Of a stretch of DNA of 64,000 nucleotides, positions 41,251 through 49,471 are shown piece after piece. The stretch comes from Acidimicrobiales bacterium (GTDB taxonomy: Bacteria > Actinomycetota > Acidimicrobiia > Acidimicrobiales > Poriferisodalaceae): NCBI GenBank assembly GCA_009843525.1, contig VYDH01000014.1:92752-156751 (forward strand), given 5' to 3'. The notes beneath the pieces were generated by a model. The model was given only the letters and a program-made list of their open reading frames with translations. It made no database searches and was not told the origin of the DNA. The position numbers and the translations under genes were made by a program. The stretch's first letter is position 1. The number at the start of each line of letters is the position of its first letter.

Positions 41251-43988
41251 GCCCCACCTCCCGCTGCTTGGGGCGTGCGCGGCTCGTGCTCAATGAGGTG
41301 CTCGTCGGCCTCGGTTCCCAGATACGCAGCCACGACGGCCGGGTCAAGACGGATTGCCTCGGGGCTGCCGACGGCAATCTTGTTGCCGAAGTCCAGCACC
41401 ACCACCTCGTCGCACACCTCATTGACGAAGTTCATGTCGTGCTCGACCACCAGCACTGCCATGCCCCAGTCCTGGGCCAGGCGGCGCACCACCTCGGCCA
41501 GTTCCTCGCTCTCGGCGGTGCTCAGGCCGGCGGCCGGCTCATCAAGCAGCAGCACGCTCGGGTGCATCGCAACCGCCCGCGCAATCGCCAGCAGGCGGTG
41601 CTTGCCGTAGGACAGGTCCTTCACGTCGCGGTGCAGGTCGCCGTCGAGCTGGAACTCGATGATCGCCCGCACGACCTCGGGCGGGAACGGCGGGTTCGAC
41701 GGCGCCACCAGATCGCGCAGGTACGACCGCATGTCTTGAGGGTCGGCGGCGACGCTGATGTTCTCGAACACCGTCGCGTCTTCGAACAGCTCGAGCGTCT
41801 GGAACGAACGAGCGATGCCAGTGCGGGCACGCTTGGAGGGCGCCATGCGCGAGATGTCCTCGCCGTCGAACACCACTCGACCCTCCGCCGGCGTGAAGCC
41901 GCACACGGCGTCGATCAGCGACGTCTTGCCGGCGCCGTTCGGGCCGATCAGCCCCGTGATGGTGCCCGGCGTGAGGTTGAAGCTGACATCGTTGACCGCT
42001 ACGACGGCCCCGTAGCGCACGGTCATGTTCTCGATGCTCAGCACGCGAGCCGGAACCCTCGACTGCTCGCTCCCATCGGCATTCTGCTCGGAGACGTCTT
42101 CCAGCTCGATGAAGTACGAGCGGCCCCACTTGCGGGCTCGTTTCACCAGCCTGAAGATCTTCACCCACTCGGCGGCGACACCGTCCTTGTACCCGAGGAC
42201 CATGAGCAAGATGGCGATGCCGCTGATGAGCTGGGTCCAGCGGCCCACCCCGTCCCACGTGGATTCGAGCACTTCCTGGCTGAAGGCAGCGGTCGCCATG
42301 GTGGCGCCCACGAACGCACCGAGCAGGTGACCGACGCCGCCCACGATGGCCAGACCCACGAACAGGATGGAGGTGAGGTTGGTGAACGAGGTATAGCTGA
42401 CCGAGGTCAGCCGGAATGCCAGCACGATCCCGCCGAGCGCCGCTATTGCGGAGCTCAGCGAGAATGCGAACAGCTTCGCCTTGGGCACGTCGATGCCGAG
42501 CGCAGTAGCGGCCCGCTCGTTGGTTCGAATGGCGAGCAGGCGCCGCCCGCTGCGCCCACGACGCACGTTCGACACCACCCACACCGCCAGCAGCGCCATT
42601 GCCAGCACGAACATGCCGTAGCGCTCCGGGTAGCGAATGGAGCCGATGTCGAGGCCGAACAGCTCGGGGCTGCCGACCTGCGTGCCCTGCACGCCGCCGG
42701 TGTATTGACGGTTGCGGAACAGCATCAGCTCGATGGTGGTGCCGAGTCCCAACGTGACAATTGCCAGGTTGATGCCACGCGTTCGCGCTGCCGGCAAGGC
42801 GAAGATGAATCCCAGCGGCACGGCGGCGGCGACGCCGATCACCAGCGCCAGCAGGAACGGGATGTCGAACACCGCAACGAGGCGTCCTGACACGTACGCG
42901 CCGAACCCCGCGATGGTGTACTGCGCCAGCGAGAGCTGGCCCGCGTAGCCGGTCAGCAGCACAATCGACAGCAGTACGATCGAAACGCCCATCGTGACGG
43001 TGAGGGCGTCGATCCACTTGGCCTGCTTGGTGAGCATCAGGAACGCCACCGTGCCGATGCCGAAGATGGTCCAGTCCCACGACATGCGTCCGTTGCCGAT
43101 CATCGGCAGCTCGCGCAAGAAGTAGTCACGACTCGGCAGCGACCGACCCTTGAACACCAGCACGGCCACAATCACCAGGAAGGGCAGCGACTGCCCCAGC
43201 CCTTGCTGGTCGACGTAGCGGCCCACAAGTGTCTGACCGATGCCCAGCGCCAGGCCAGTGGCGGTGGCGATGGGGAACGACCGGAAGTCACCCACCAGCG
43301 CCGCGGCCAAGGCTGCGAGCACCAGCGATGTCATGGCCGTGACCTGCAGCGTGATGATGGGCACCACCAAGATGCCCGCAACGGCAGCAATGGCCGAGCC
43401 CAGCGCCCAGTTCTGGATGGCGATCGCATTCGGCGACAAGCCGATGGCCGAAGCGGCTCGCTCGCTCTCGGACACCGCCTCGGTGGCGAGACCGAAGTGA
43501 CTCCGTCGATACATCGCCCACAGCACCACGGCGAACGCGCATGCCACTCCGAACAGGATCAGCCGGTCGACGGTGATCGCAACCTCGCCCCATAGCGTCA
43601 CCCGGTTGGTGGGCAGCCAACTGGCCACCTGACGTGCGTTGGAGCCGTACCGGATGACCACGCCGGCCTGGATCAAGATGAGCACGCCCAAGGTGGCGAT
43701 GACGCGTATCAGCGTGCTGGCGCGACGCAGCGGCCGCATGATCACCCAGTGCGTCAGGGCGCCGAGCAGCGCGGACAGCGCGACGCCGGTCAGCGCCGCC
43801 AGCAGGAACGGCCAGCCGGCCCGGTGTTGCAGCTCCCACTGCAGGAAGACGCCCGCTATTGCGGTAGCGCCAAGGGAGAAGTTCAGTACGCCGGTGCCGC
43901 GGTACACCACGATCAGGCCTTGGGAGGCCAGCGCGTACAGGGCACCGACCCCGAAACCCAGCAGAGCGAAGCGAATGACCTCGTCCAA
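41247..43988 (-). CDS. Fused LivH-LivM-LivG branched-chain-type ABC transporter
   Basis: A 913-residue single chain combining the two permeases and one ATPase of a HAAT transporter. LivH-like segment ~1-290 (FALLGFGVGALYALASQGLIVVYRGTGVLNF is diagnostic), LivM-like ~305-615 (GYAGQLSLAQYTIAGFGAYVSG), and LivG-like ATPase ~650-913 with Walker A GPNGAGKT near 680, YGKHRLLAIARA as signature region and LLLDEPAAGL. Start is TTG 43988, preceded by GGGGGAA. Normally these are three genes. With LivF and the lipoprotein it would import a branched or hydrophobic acid. Confidence 0.92.
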   Translation of the reverse strand: MDEVIRFALLGFGVGALYALASQGLIVVYRGTGVLNFSLGATAIAGVFLQWELQHRAGWPFLLAALTGVALSALLGALTHWVIMRPLRRASTLIRVIATLGVLILIQAGVVIRYGSNARQVASWLPTNRVTLWGEVAITVDRLILFGVACAFAVVLWAMYRRSHFGLATEAVSESERAASAIGLSPNAIAIQNWALGSAIAAVAGILVVPIITLQVTAMTSLVLAALAAALVGDFRSFPIATATGLALGIGQTLVGRYVDQQGLGQSLPFLVIVAVLVFKGRSLPSRDYFLRELPMIGNGRMSWDWTIFGIGTVAFLMLTKQAKWIDALTVTMGVSIVLLSIVLLTGYAGQLSLAQYTIAGFGAYVSGRLVAVFDIPFLLALVIGVAAAVPLGFIFALPAARTRGINLAIVTLGLGTTIELMLFRNRQYTGGVQGTQVGSPELFGLDIGSIRYPERYGMFVLAMALLAVWVVSNVRRGRSGRRLLAIRTNERAATALGIDVPKAKLFAFSLSSAIAALGGIVLAFRLTSVSYTSFTNLTSILFVGLAIVGGVGHLLGAFVGATMATAAFSQEVLESTWDGVGRWTQLISGIAILLMVLGYKDGVAAEWVKIFRLVKRARKWGRSYFIELEDVSEQNADGSEQSRVPARVLSIENMTVRYGAVVAVNDVSFNLTPGTITGLIGPNGAGKTSLIDAVCGFTPAEGRVVFDGEDISRMAPSKRARTGIARSFQTLELFEDATVFENISVAADPQDMRSYLRDLVAPSNPPFPPEVVRAIIEFQLDGDLHRDVKDLSYGKHRLLAIARAVAMHPSVLLLDEPAAGLSTAESEELAEVVRRLAQDWGMAVLVVEHDMNFVNEVCDEVVVLDFGNKIAVGSPEAIRLDPAVVAAYLGTEADEHLIEHEPRTPQAAGGGA

Positions 43989-44028
43989 TGGTTCCCCCGT
44001 GGCAGCGGCGCTAAGCCGGCTTGCGCCT

Positions 44029-44072
44029 GCGCCGGGATGGCGAGTGATCGCTCACTCGGGCCACCCCGGCGC
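44029..44072 (-). terminator. Strong GC-rich hairpin between binding-protein and permease genes
   Basis: GCGCCGGG (44029-44036) pairs with CCCGGCGC (44065-44072). Inside, TGGC/GCCA and AGTGA/TCACT also pair, giving about 17 base pairs with small bulges. There is no clear T-run on either strand. In the middle of the operon it may stabilise the binding-protein mRNA or lower read-through into the transporter genes. Confidence 0.5.
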
Positions 44073-44109
44073 GGGCGCCGGAATTGAGATGACGGTGCTC
44101 AGATGACGG

Positions 44110-45435
44110 TCAGCCGGCGTTGCCGGTGGCCAAGTCGCCGACGTCTTCGAACTCAGTGGTCAGCGGCACAACCTTGCCGTTCTCCAGCTTGCTGAACACG
44201 ACACTGCGATTGAACAGGCGCTGGAAGCCCGGCAGGCCGTCGGTCCACTCCTGGGTGAAGTCCAGCACCGGCACCATGCCGCCGAGATCGAGGTGATCGG
44301 TGGCCGATGCGGCCTGGAAGAACGAGGAGGCGTTGATCTCGCCATCGATGGTTTCGGCGATCTGGGTGAAGGCCGCATACGCCGCCCACGTGCCCATGCC
44401 GCCCAGGCTGTTGTAGTCGTGCTCGGTGGTGTCCCAACCGCCTTCCTCGAGGGCCAGCCGGTATTCGTCCCACGGGGCAGTGGAGATGTCGGGGTACATG
44501 CCGCCGATGATGTCGCCGTCGGTCGACTCCTCGTTGCCGGCCGCGGAGATCTCGTTCAGGTTGCCCTGCGGGCCGTACTGGCGAGCATCGGTCCCCGACT
44601 GGGTCCACGCGGTGTTCCAGGTGATGTACGGCGTCTCGGAGACGATGCCGATCACGCAGTCGGCGTCGGTTGTCGCCTGGGCCACCTCTGAGGAGTAGTC
44701 CTGCGCGGTCGGCGGCAAGATGATGATGTCGCCGAAGCTCTGGCCGAGGGCTGCGATCGCGTTCTCCATCGGCGGCAGGAAGATCTGGGCGCCGTCGATG
44801 ATCACCGCGTTGATCGCCTGGCACCCGTCGTCGATGGCTCGCTTGATGATGCCCACCGCATACATCGGCTGATTGCCGATGGGGAACGAGTGCGGGCTGG
44901 TCAGCTCAGACGGCGTGATCGGGCAGCACGGGCCGAACCAGGTGATGTCGGACTCGGCGATCACCGGCACGATGCTCTCGGCGAAGAACGTGAACGAGCC
45001 GATCACGGCCACCATGTTCTCCTCGACGGCTTCGCGGGCGCACGCCGCGGCCACTGCGGGGTCGAACATCTCGTCGCACACCGTGACCTCGAGCGGCCGG
45101 CCGGCGATGCCGCCCCGGGCATTGATGTAGTCGGCGTAGGCATTCGCGGTGTTCGCGATGTTGTGGTACGTCGGGCCCGCCGCGTTGAGGGTGGTAACCG
45201 TCATGACCTTGATGGGCTCACCGCTCGGTGCCGCTTCTGTTGTGGGAGCGGGTGCGGCCTCGGTGGTCGGGGCCGGCGCCGCTTCAGTAGCCGCAGGCGC
45301 CTCGGAAGCGTCGTCGTCGCCATCATCGCTGCCGCACGCTGCGCCAATCAGGGCAAAGACAGCCAGAAGCGCTGCCACCGTCCGCCACGCTTGCCGCCTG
45401 GAATGGCGGTGCGCAGCACGTTCGCTGGTCGTCAT
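44110..45435 (-). CDS. ABC transporter substrate-binding lipoprotein (LivK-like)
   Basis: A 441-residue lipoprotein. A twin-charged start, a hydrophobic stretch and lipobox LIGAAC put the lipid Cys at ~34. An Ala/Pro/Thr-rich spacer with repeated EAAPAPTT follows, then a type I periplasmic-binding fold (residues ~70-440; IKVMTVTTLNAAGPTYHNIANTANAY and ARGGIAGRPLEVTVCDE). ATG 45435 follows GAGGGGAACTAC; an in-frame ATG upstream at 45480 lacks such a site. It provides the ligand to the LivHMG/LivF transporter. Ligand unknown. Confidence 0.92.
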   Translation of the reverse strand: MTTSERAAHRHSRRQAWRTVAALLAVFALIGAACGSDDGDDDASEAPAATEAAPAPTTEAAPAPTTEAAPSGEPIKVMTVTTLNAAGPTYHNIANTANAYADYINARGGIAGRPLEVTVCDEMFDPAVAAACAREAVEENMVAVIGSFTFFAESIVPVIAESDITWFGPCCPITPSELTSPHSFPIGNQPMYAVGIIKRAIDDGCQAINAVIIDGAQIFLPPMENAIAALGQSFGDIIILPPTAQDYSSEVAQATTDADCVIGIVSETPYITWNTAWTQSGTDARQYGPQGNLNEISAAGNEESTDGDIIGGMYPDISTAPWDEYRLALEEGGWDTTEHDYNSLGGMGTWAAYAAFTQIAETIDGEINASSFFQAASATDHLDLGGMVPVLDFTQEWTDGLPGFQRLFNRSVVFSKLENGKVVPLTTEFEDVGDLATGNAG

Positions 45436-45565
45436 GTAGTTCCCCTCCCTAGGGACAAGGCAGATCCGGTGGCCATCCATGCGGCCGCCGCCTGCATCTC
45501 AGATGTCGGAGCACAAGTGTCCAGTGCTCGCGAGTGTCTAGTGCCTGTGAGCGCGTCGTGTCGGA

Positions 45566-45703
45566 TTACGCAATGGCGAACACGATGATGGCGACGATGA
45601 ATGCGATGGACAGGGCCAAGACGGCCATCGCCGCAAATCCGTCGCTTCTCGTTCTGTCCTGCGCTGAGGGGTCGTTCGGTGTGCGCATCCGCAACGGGCT
45701 CAT
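45566..45703 (-). CDS. Possible small single-pass membrane protein
   Basis: Reads 45 residues from ATG 45703 or 40 from ATG 45688, ending at TAA. The N-terminal ~24 residues are polar and charged and the rest is one hydrophobic helix: GFAAMAVLALSIAFIVAIIV. It lies 34 bases after the cobS stop on the same strand and 130 before the binding-protein gene. No convincing ribosome-binding site. It is the only gene I can support in the 302-base stretch between cobS and the binding protein. The TAA stop is unusual for this GC-rich genome. Confidence 0.5.
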   Translation of the reverse strand: MSPLRMRTPNDPSAQDRTRSDGFAAMAVLALSIAFIVAIIVFAIA

Positions 45704-45737
45704 TCGAACTGGAGGACGGGATGTCAGGTTCGGGACT

Positions 45738-46484
45738 CTAGTTCCAGAACCAGCCGAAGTCGTCCAGCAGACGCGACACCGCTACCAGTGCCGCCATCTG
45801 GCTGACTTGGGCGATGGCACCCAGAACGTCACCGGTCATGCCGCCGAATGTGCGGTGAGCGATCAGCCCCACCACCAGTGCTGCGCCTGTCGCCGCGCCG
45901 ACGGCGAACACGCCCACCGGCCCGAATGCAAATGCGGCGCCGTAGCTGACCAGCAGCGAGAGCGCGCAGGGCAGTCCTCGCAGGTGGGACGTGTAGGAGT
46001 GCCCCAGACCCGAACCGGGAGCTGCCCGCACCGAGGCCATCACGGCAACGGCGAGCGCACGGCCGACTCCATGCGCGAGGACCATGGCGACTACGGCGTC
46101 GCGTGATGCCAGCGGCATGACGGCGAAGATCTGCACCAGGGTGACCAGCACGAGCGCCAAGGTTCCGAAGGTGCCTAGTCGGGAGTCCTTCATGATCTCG
46201 CGGCGCTGCTCGAGCGTCGTGCCGCCGAGGGCATCCGCCGTGTCGGCCAAGCCGTCCTCGTGGAACGCACCGGTGACGACGACGCCGGTGGCGACGGCCA
46301 GGATGGCCGCAAGCGGGGCACCCAGCGGCTGCCAGACGGCCCAGAACACTGCTCCGCTCAAGGCGCCGACGATTGCCCCGACCAGCGGGAACCACGGCAC
46401 GCTGCGCCCCAGATCACGATCGGTCGGCGGATGCGCCCCGCCGGGGAGGCGCGTCAGGAACGCCCACGCATACCGCAGGCTCAC
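45738..46484 (-). CDS. cobS: Adenosylcobinamide-GDP ribazoletransferase
   Basis: A 248-residue integral membrane enzyme that joins adenosylcobinamide-GDP with alpha-ribazole (or its phosphate) to give cobalamin (phosphate), the last step of lower-loop assembly. Signature: FLTRLPGG near the N-terminus, GAFHEDGLADTADALGG (Asp-rich metal site) and MKDSRLGTFG. About six hydrophobic segments follow. GTG 46484 is the third copy of a repeated GTGAGCxTGCG start region. It follows cobT through two coupled minicistrons. Confidence 0.95.
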   Translation of the reverse strand: MSLRYAWAFLTRLPGGAHPPTDRDLGRSVPWFPLVGAIVGALSGAVFWAVWQPLGAPLAAILAVATGVVVTGAFHEDGLADTADALGGTTLEQRREIMKDSRLGTFGTLALVLVTLVQIFAVMPLASRDAVVAMVLAHGVGRALAVAVMASVRAAPGSGLGHSYTSHLRGLPCALSLLVSYGAAFAFGPVGVFAVGAATGAALVVGLIAHRTFGGMTGDVLGAIAQVSQMAALVAVSRLLDDFGWFWN

Positions 46485-46542
46485 GCTGTGCCCCCGACGT
46501 TTCGCAAGCTCACGCTGAGTCCAATACGCTTCGCAGGCTCAC
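46481..46542 (-). repeat. 29-bp tandem repeat with two 10-codon minicistrons at the cobT-cobS junction
   Basis: Three GTGAGC(C/T)TGCG copies start at 46542, 46513 and 46484, exactly 29 bases apart. The first overlaps the cobT stop (GCGTGAGC). Copies one and two each open a frame, MSLRSVLDSA-stop and MSLRNVGGTA-stop, whose stop overlaps the next GTG (GTGA). Copy three is the cobS start (MSLRYAW). The two full units agree at 22 of 29 positions. They form a ladder for translational re-initiation. Confidence 0.85.
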
Positions 46543-47591
46543 GCCAGACCCCATTCGGCGAAGGTGGCGACGTCGGTCACGGCTACTGCAGCGATCCGAA
46601 CGAGCGGCACCGCGATGAGCGCTCCAGTGCCCTCCCCCAGTCGCAGATCCAAGCGCACGAGCGGCTCCAGCCCGAGCTTGGCCAGGAGCGCTCCATGGCC
46701 TGGCTCAGCCGAGCAATGCCCGGCGATGCAGTGATCGAGGCTGCCTGGCGCAGCCAGTGCCAACGGCGCCGCGGCAGCCGTCCCGATGAAGCCGTCGAGA
46801 ATCACGGGAATCGAGCGACGCCGCGCCGCCGCCGCCGCCCCGGCGATGGCCGCGAGCTCACGCCCGCCTGCTCGGCGCAGCGCGTCCAGCGGGGCGACGC
46901 GGCCTACGCGTTCCAGCACATCGCGCACCACTGACCGCTTGTGATCGAGCGCTCCTGCATGCACTCCGGTGCCTGGCCCGGTCCAGCATGCTGCGGCCTC
47001 AGCAGACGACGCCGTGTCGTCGGCGAAGAGCAGGCCGCACACAGCAGCCGCGGCAGTCGTGTTGCCGATGCCGAGCTCGCCCAGCACCAGCAGGTCGGCC
47101 CCCTCGTCGGTGACGGCGCGATCCACGGCGAGAACGCCGGCGTTGACGGCCGCGTCGAACTCGCCGACGCTCATCGCATCCTGCGTGCGGATGTTGCCCG
47201 TCGGCACGCCCACGCCGACATCGTCACACCGCACCACCGCCCCCACCTGGCGGGCGACCGCCGCGACCGTGGCGACACCGCTGTCGACGGCGGACACCAT
47301 CGCAGCCGTCACCTCGGCGGGATACGCGCTCACGCCTTCGTCGGCGACTCCGTGGTCGGCCGCGAACACGAGCGCTACCGGCCGCTCGACGGCCGGCTCC
47401 GGCGTGCGTTGCCAACCGGCGAGCCAGACGGCCACCTGATCCAGCCGCTCGAACGCACCCGCCGGTCGCAGCACCTGCGATGCCCGGTCAGCCAGAGCCT
47501 GCTGCGCATGCTCATCGGGACCCGGCAGATCGCCGAGCATCCGTTCCAGCAGGCTGCCGTCGCGCGAGCGAGGTCGCTTATCAGACGCCAT
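46539..47591 (-). CDS. cobT: Nicotinate-nucleotide-dimethylbenzimidazole phosphoribosyltransferase
   Basis: A 350-residue enzyme that makes alpha-ribazole phosphate from a benzimidazole base and nicotinate mononucleotide. Typical blocks: VFAADHGVADEGVSAYPAEVT, GELGIGNTTAAAAVC and the C-terminal GAAAAARRRSIPVILDGFI and HCSAEPGHGALLAKLGLEPL with the catalytic Glu region. ATG 47591 overlaps the cobU stop by 11 bases. Its own stop starts the minicistron ladder to cobS. Length normal (about 350). Confidence 0.95.
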   Translation of the reverse strand: MASDKRPRSRDGSLLERMLGDLPGPDEHAQQALADRASQVLRPAGAFERLDQVAVWLAGWQRTPEPAVERPVALVFAADHGVADEGVSAYPAEVTAAMVSAVDSGVATVAAVARQVGAVVRCDDVGVGVPTGNIRTQDAMSVGEFDAAVNAGVLAVDRAVTDEGADLLVLGELGIGNTTAAAAVCGLLFADDTASSAEAAACWTGPGTGVHAGALDHKRSVVRDVLERVGRVAPLDALRRAGGRELAAIAGAAAAARRRSIPVILDGFIGTAAAAPLALAAPGSLDHCIAGHCSAEPGHGALLAKLGLEPLVRLDLRLGEGTGALIAVPLVRIAAVAVTDVATFAEWGLA

Positions 47592-48126
47592 CGCTGGGGT
47601 CCTGCAGTTCCAGCAGGCGGCCGGCGACGACCAGAAACGCCCGGTCGGCCGAAGCAAAGATGGCTTGGTTCACCGACCCGAGCACATCCCTGTACGCCCT
47701 TCCCAGCGATGTAGCCGGAACGATTCCCGAACCGACCTCGTTGGTGACCACGACGGCTGTGCCTCTGCGCTCCCGCAGGCGCTCGCCCAAGTCGCCGGCC
47801 TCGGCGACAATCGAGCGAGCACAGTCTTCAGCCTCTGCAGCGCCGCCTGCCAGCATCCGGTTCGAGACCCACATGGACAGGCAATCGATGACGATCGTCG
47901 CCTCGGCGTCGACTTGGTCCACAGCGAGCGCCAAGTGGATCGGGGCCTCGATCGTCGTCCACGCCGCAGGCCGTTCGGCCCGATGCCGCTCGATGCGTGC
48001 GGCCATCTCGTCGTCACCGGCCTCGGCCGTGGCAATGAATGTCACCGTTGCACCGGCCGACGCCGCGGCGCGCAACGCCGCTGTGGATTTCCCGCTGCGA
48101 GCGCCCCCGGTGAACGCGATCAGCAT
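47581..48126 (-). CDS. cobU: Adenosylcobinamide kinase/adenosylcobinamide-phosphate guanylyltransferase
   Basis: A 181-residue bifunctional enzyme. The P-loop is FTGGARSGKS at 4-13, the guanylylated His is expected in the IERHRAERP region, and VIDCLSMWVSN is the Walker-B-like block. VTNEVGSGIVP near the C-terminus is also diagnostic. It is the first step of nucleotide-loop assembly, upstream of cobT and cobS in the same operon and 24 bases after the DUF1015 gene. Confidence 0.95.
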   Translation of the reverse strand: MLIAFTGGARSGKSTAALRAAASAGATVTFIATAEAGDDEMAARIERHRAERPAAWTTIEAPIHLALAVDQVDAEATIVIDCLSMWVSNRMLAGGAAEAEDCARSIVAEAGDLGERLRERRGTAVVVTNEVGSGIVPATSLGRAYRDVLGSVNQAIFASADRAFLVVAGRLLELQDPSDGV

Positions 48127-48150
48127 GAGCGAAACAGCATCTGCAGCGGA

Positions 48151-49326
48151 TCAGCAGCGAACCAGCAGCAACCCGGAGCGAGCCTTCGGCAGGAAGTAGG
48201 TGGTCTTCGGCGGCATCACACCGCCGAAGTCGGCAACTTCGAACACCGAACCGAGCGGCACCGGCGCCAGCAGGATCGTGACCGGCGCTGGCACGGCAGC
48301 CACGGTCGTGGGACGGTAGGTGAGCCTCGGATCCGAAGCGCTCTCCACACCGAAGATCTCGCCGAGCAGGAAGTCATGCACGAATGCGGCATCCAGCCGG
48401 GTGGCCGGGTTCTGAACTGGCGACGGGTCGTCGGCGGGACCAGCGTGGCGCAGGCGTGCGCGGAACCAGTGGCCTGCCACGCCGACGCCGATCCATCCCG
48501 GCACCCCAGGGCGCGCGGCGACTGCGTCGGACACCTCTTCGACATCGCACCGAGTCCGCATCAACTCCATGACGCGCCGGGGCATCATGTCGAGTTCGTT
48601 CAGTTCGCGGTCAAAGCTGCCGAGGTGCAGCTCGTCGGTGGGTGCGCACGCCACGAGCACATGCGAGAAGCCGGCCTGCCTGGCAGCTGCGACGCGATGG
48701 TGCCCGTCCACGATGTACAGCGGGCCGTCGAGTCCGACGCTGGCACCCTCGCCACCCCCGACAACTGCCGGCCACAGCGTGACCCGCGCGCCGTCGGCGG
48801 TCTTGGTGTCGAGCAACGGCTCCAGCGGTGTGGACGCCCCAGCTGCGGCAAGGGTGGCTTCGATGACATCGGAGACCATCGTCAGTCGCGGCGCGGTGAC
48901 GACCACGGGGCTCGACATGCGGCCGACCTCGGTGAAGTGCACGGCCAGGCCGTGCACCCGGCCTGGCTGGGTGTCCTCGTGCGGGCGCAGCTCATGGGAG
49001 GCCAGGCGCACGCCGCCCAGCAATGCGTGCTGCGCATGACCGTCAGCCTCCACGCATTGCACGTACAGGCTCGGCTCCCGGGTGGCGCCGAACACGCCCA
49101 AGCCGATGAGCCGTTCGAGCGCCTGCGTGCTGCGCGTGGCGTGTTGCCGGTGCTCGCTGGGGTGGCCGAAGCTCTCCGGCGGCAGCCCAGCCACATGGGC
49201 GAAGGAGTCGGGATTGTCGGCGAGGTGCTGCGCGTGCTCGTCGGGGGTGAGCGAGTCATACGGCGCGGGGATCACCGTCGGCGCCCATTCGGGCGTCAAC
49301 ACACGAGCGCTGACCGGCTCGATCAT
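48151..49326 (-). CDS. DUF1015 family protein
   Basis: A 391-residue cytoplasmic protein. It shows the family blocks APTVIPAPYDSLTPDE near the N-terminus and LYIVDGHHRVAAARQAG in the middle; the GHHR resembles the ParB/SbnI-type nucleotide-binding site, and serine-kinase activity is known for some relatives. ATG 49326 follows GGAGAGCGG. It appears to be the first gene of an operon with cobU, cobT and cobS; that may be fortuitous or point to supply of an aminopropanol or threonine phosphate precursor, by analogy with kinases in B12 synthesis. The 49327-49471 gap shows no cobalamin riboswitch I could recognise. Confidence 0.8.
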   Translation of the reverse strand: MIEPVSARVLTPEWAPTVIPAPYDSLTPDEHAQHLADNPDSFAHVAGLPPESFGHPSEHRQHATRSTQALERLIGLGVFGATREPSLYVQCVEADGHAQHALLGGVRLASHELRPHEDTQPGRVHGLAVHFTEVGRMSSPVVVTAPRLTMVSDVIEATLAAAGASTPLEPLLDTKTADGARVTLWPAVVGGGEGASVGLDGPLYIVDGHHRVAAARQAGFSHVLVACAPTDELHLGSFDRELNELDMMPRRVMELMRTRCDVEEVSDAVAARPGVPGWIGVGVAGHWFRARLRHAGPADDPSPVQNPATRLDAAFVHDFLLGEIFGVESASDPRLTYRPTTVAAVPAPVTILLAPVPLGSVFEVADFGGVMPPKTTYFLPKARSGLLLVRC

Positions 49327-49471
49327 CCGCTCTCCCTCCCCGCCGCCCCATCTCGCGCACCCGGGTTGTCGAGCCCCACTTTGATGAGCTCCGAGCACAT
49401 GCCGACGCGGCGGATCGAAGTTATCTCACGCCCAGCAGCAGGTTCGACGCGCGATGCTCACGTGGCTGGCG

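Noticed and set aside
49327..49471. Cobalamin riboswitch before the DUF1015-cobUTS operon
   Set aside because: No B12-box-like sequence or suitable structure was recognised; the gap is only 145 bases.
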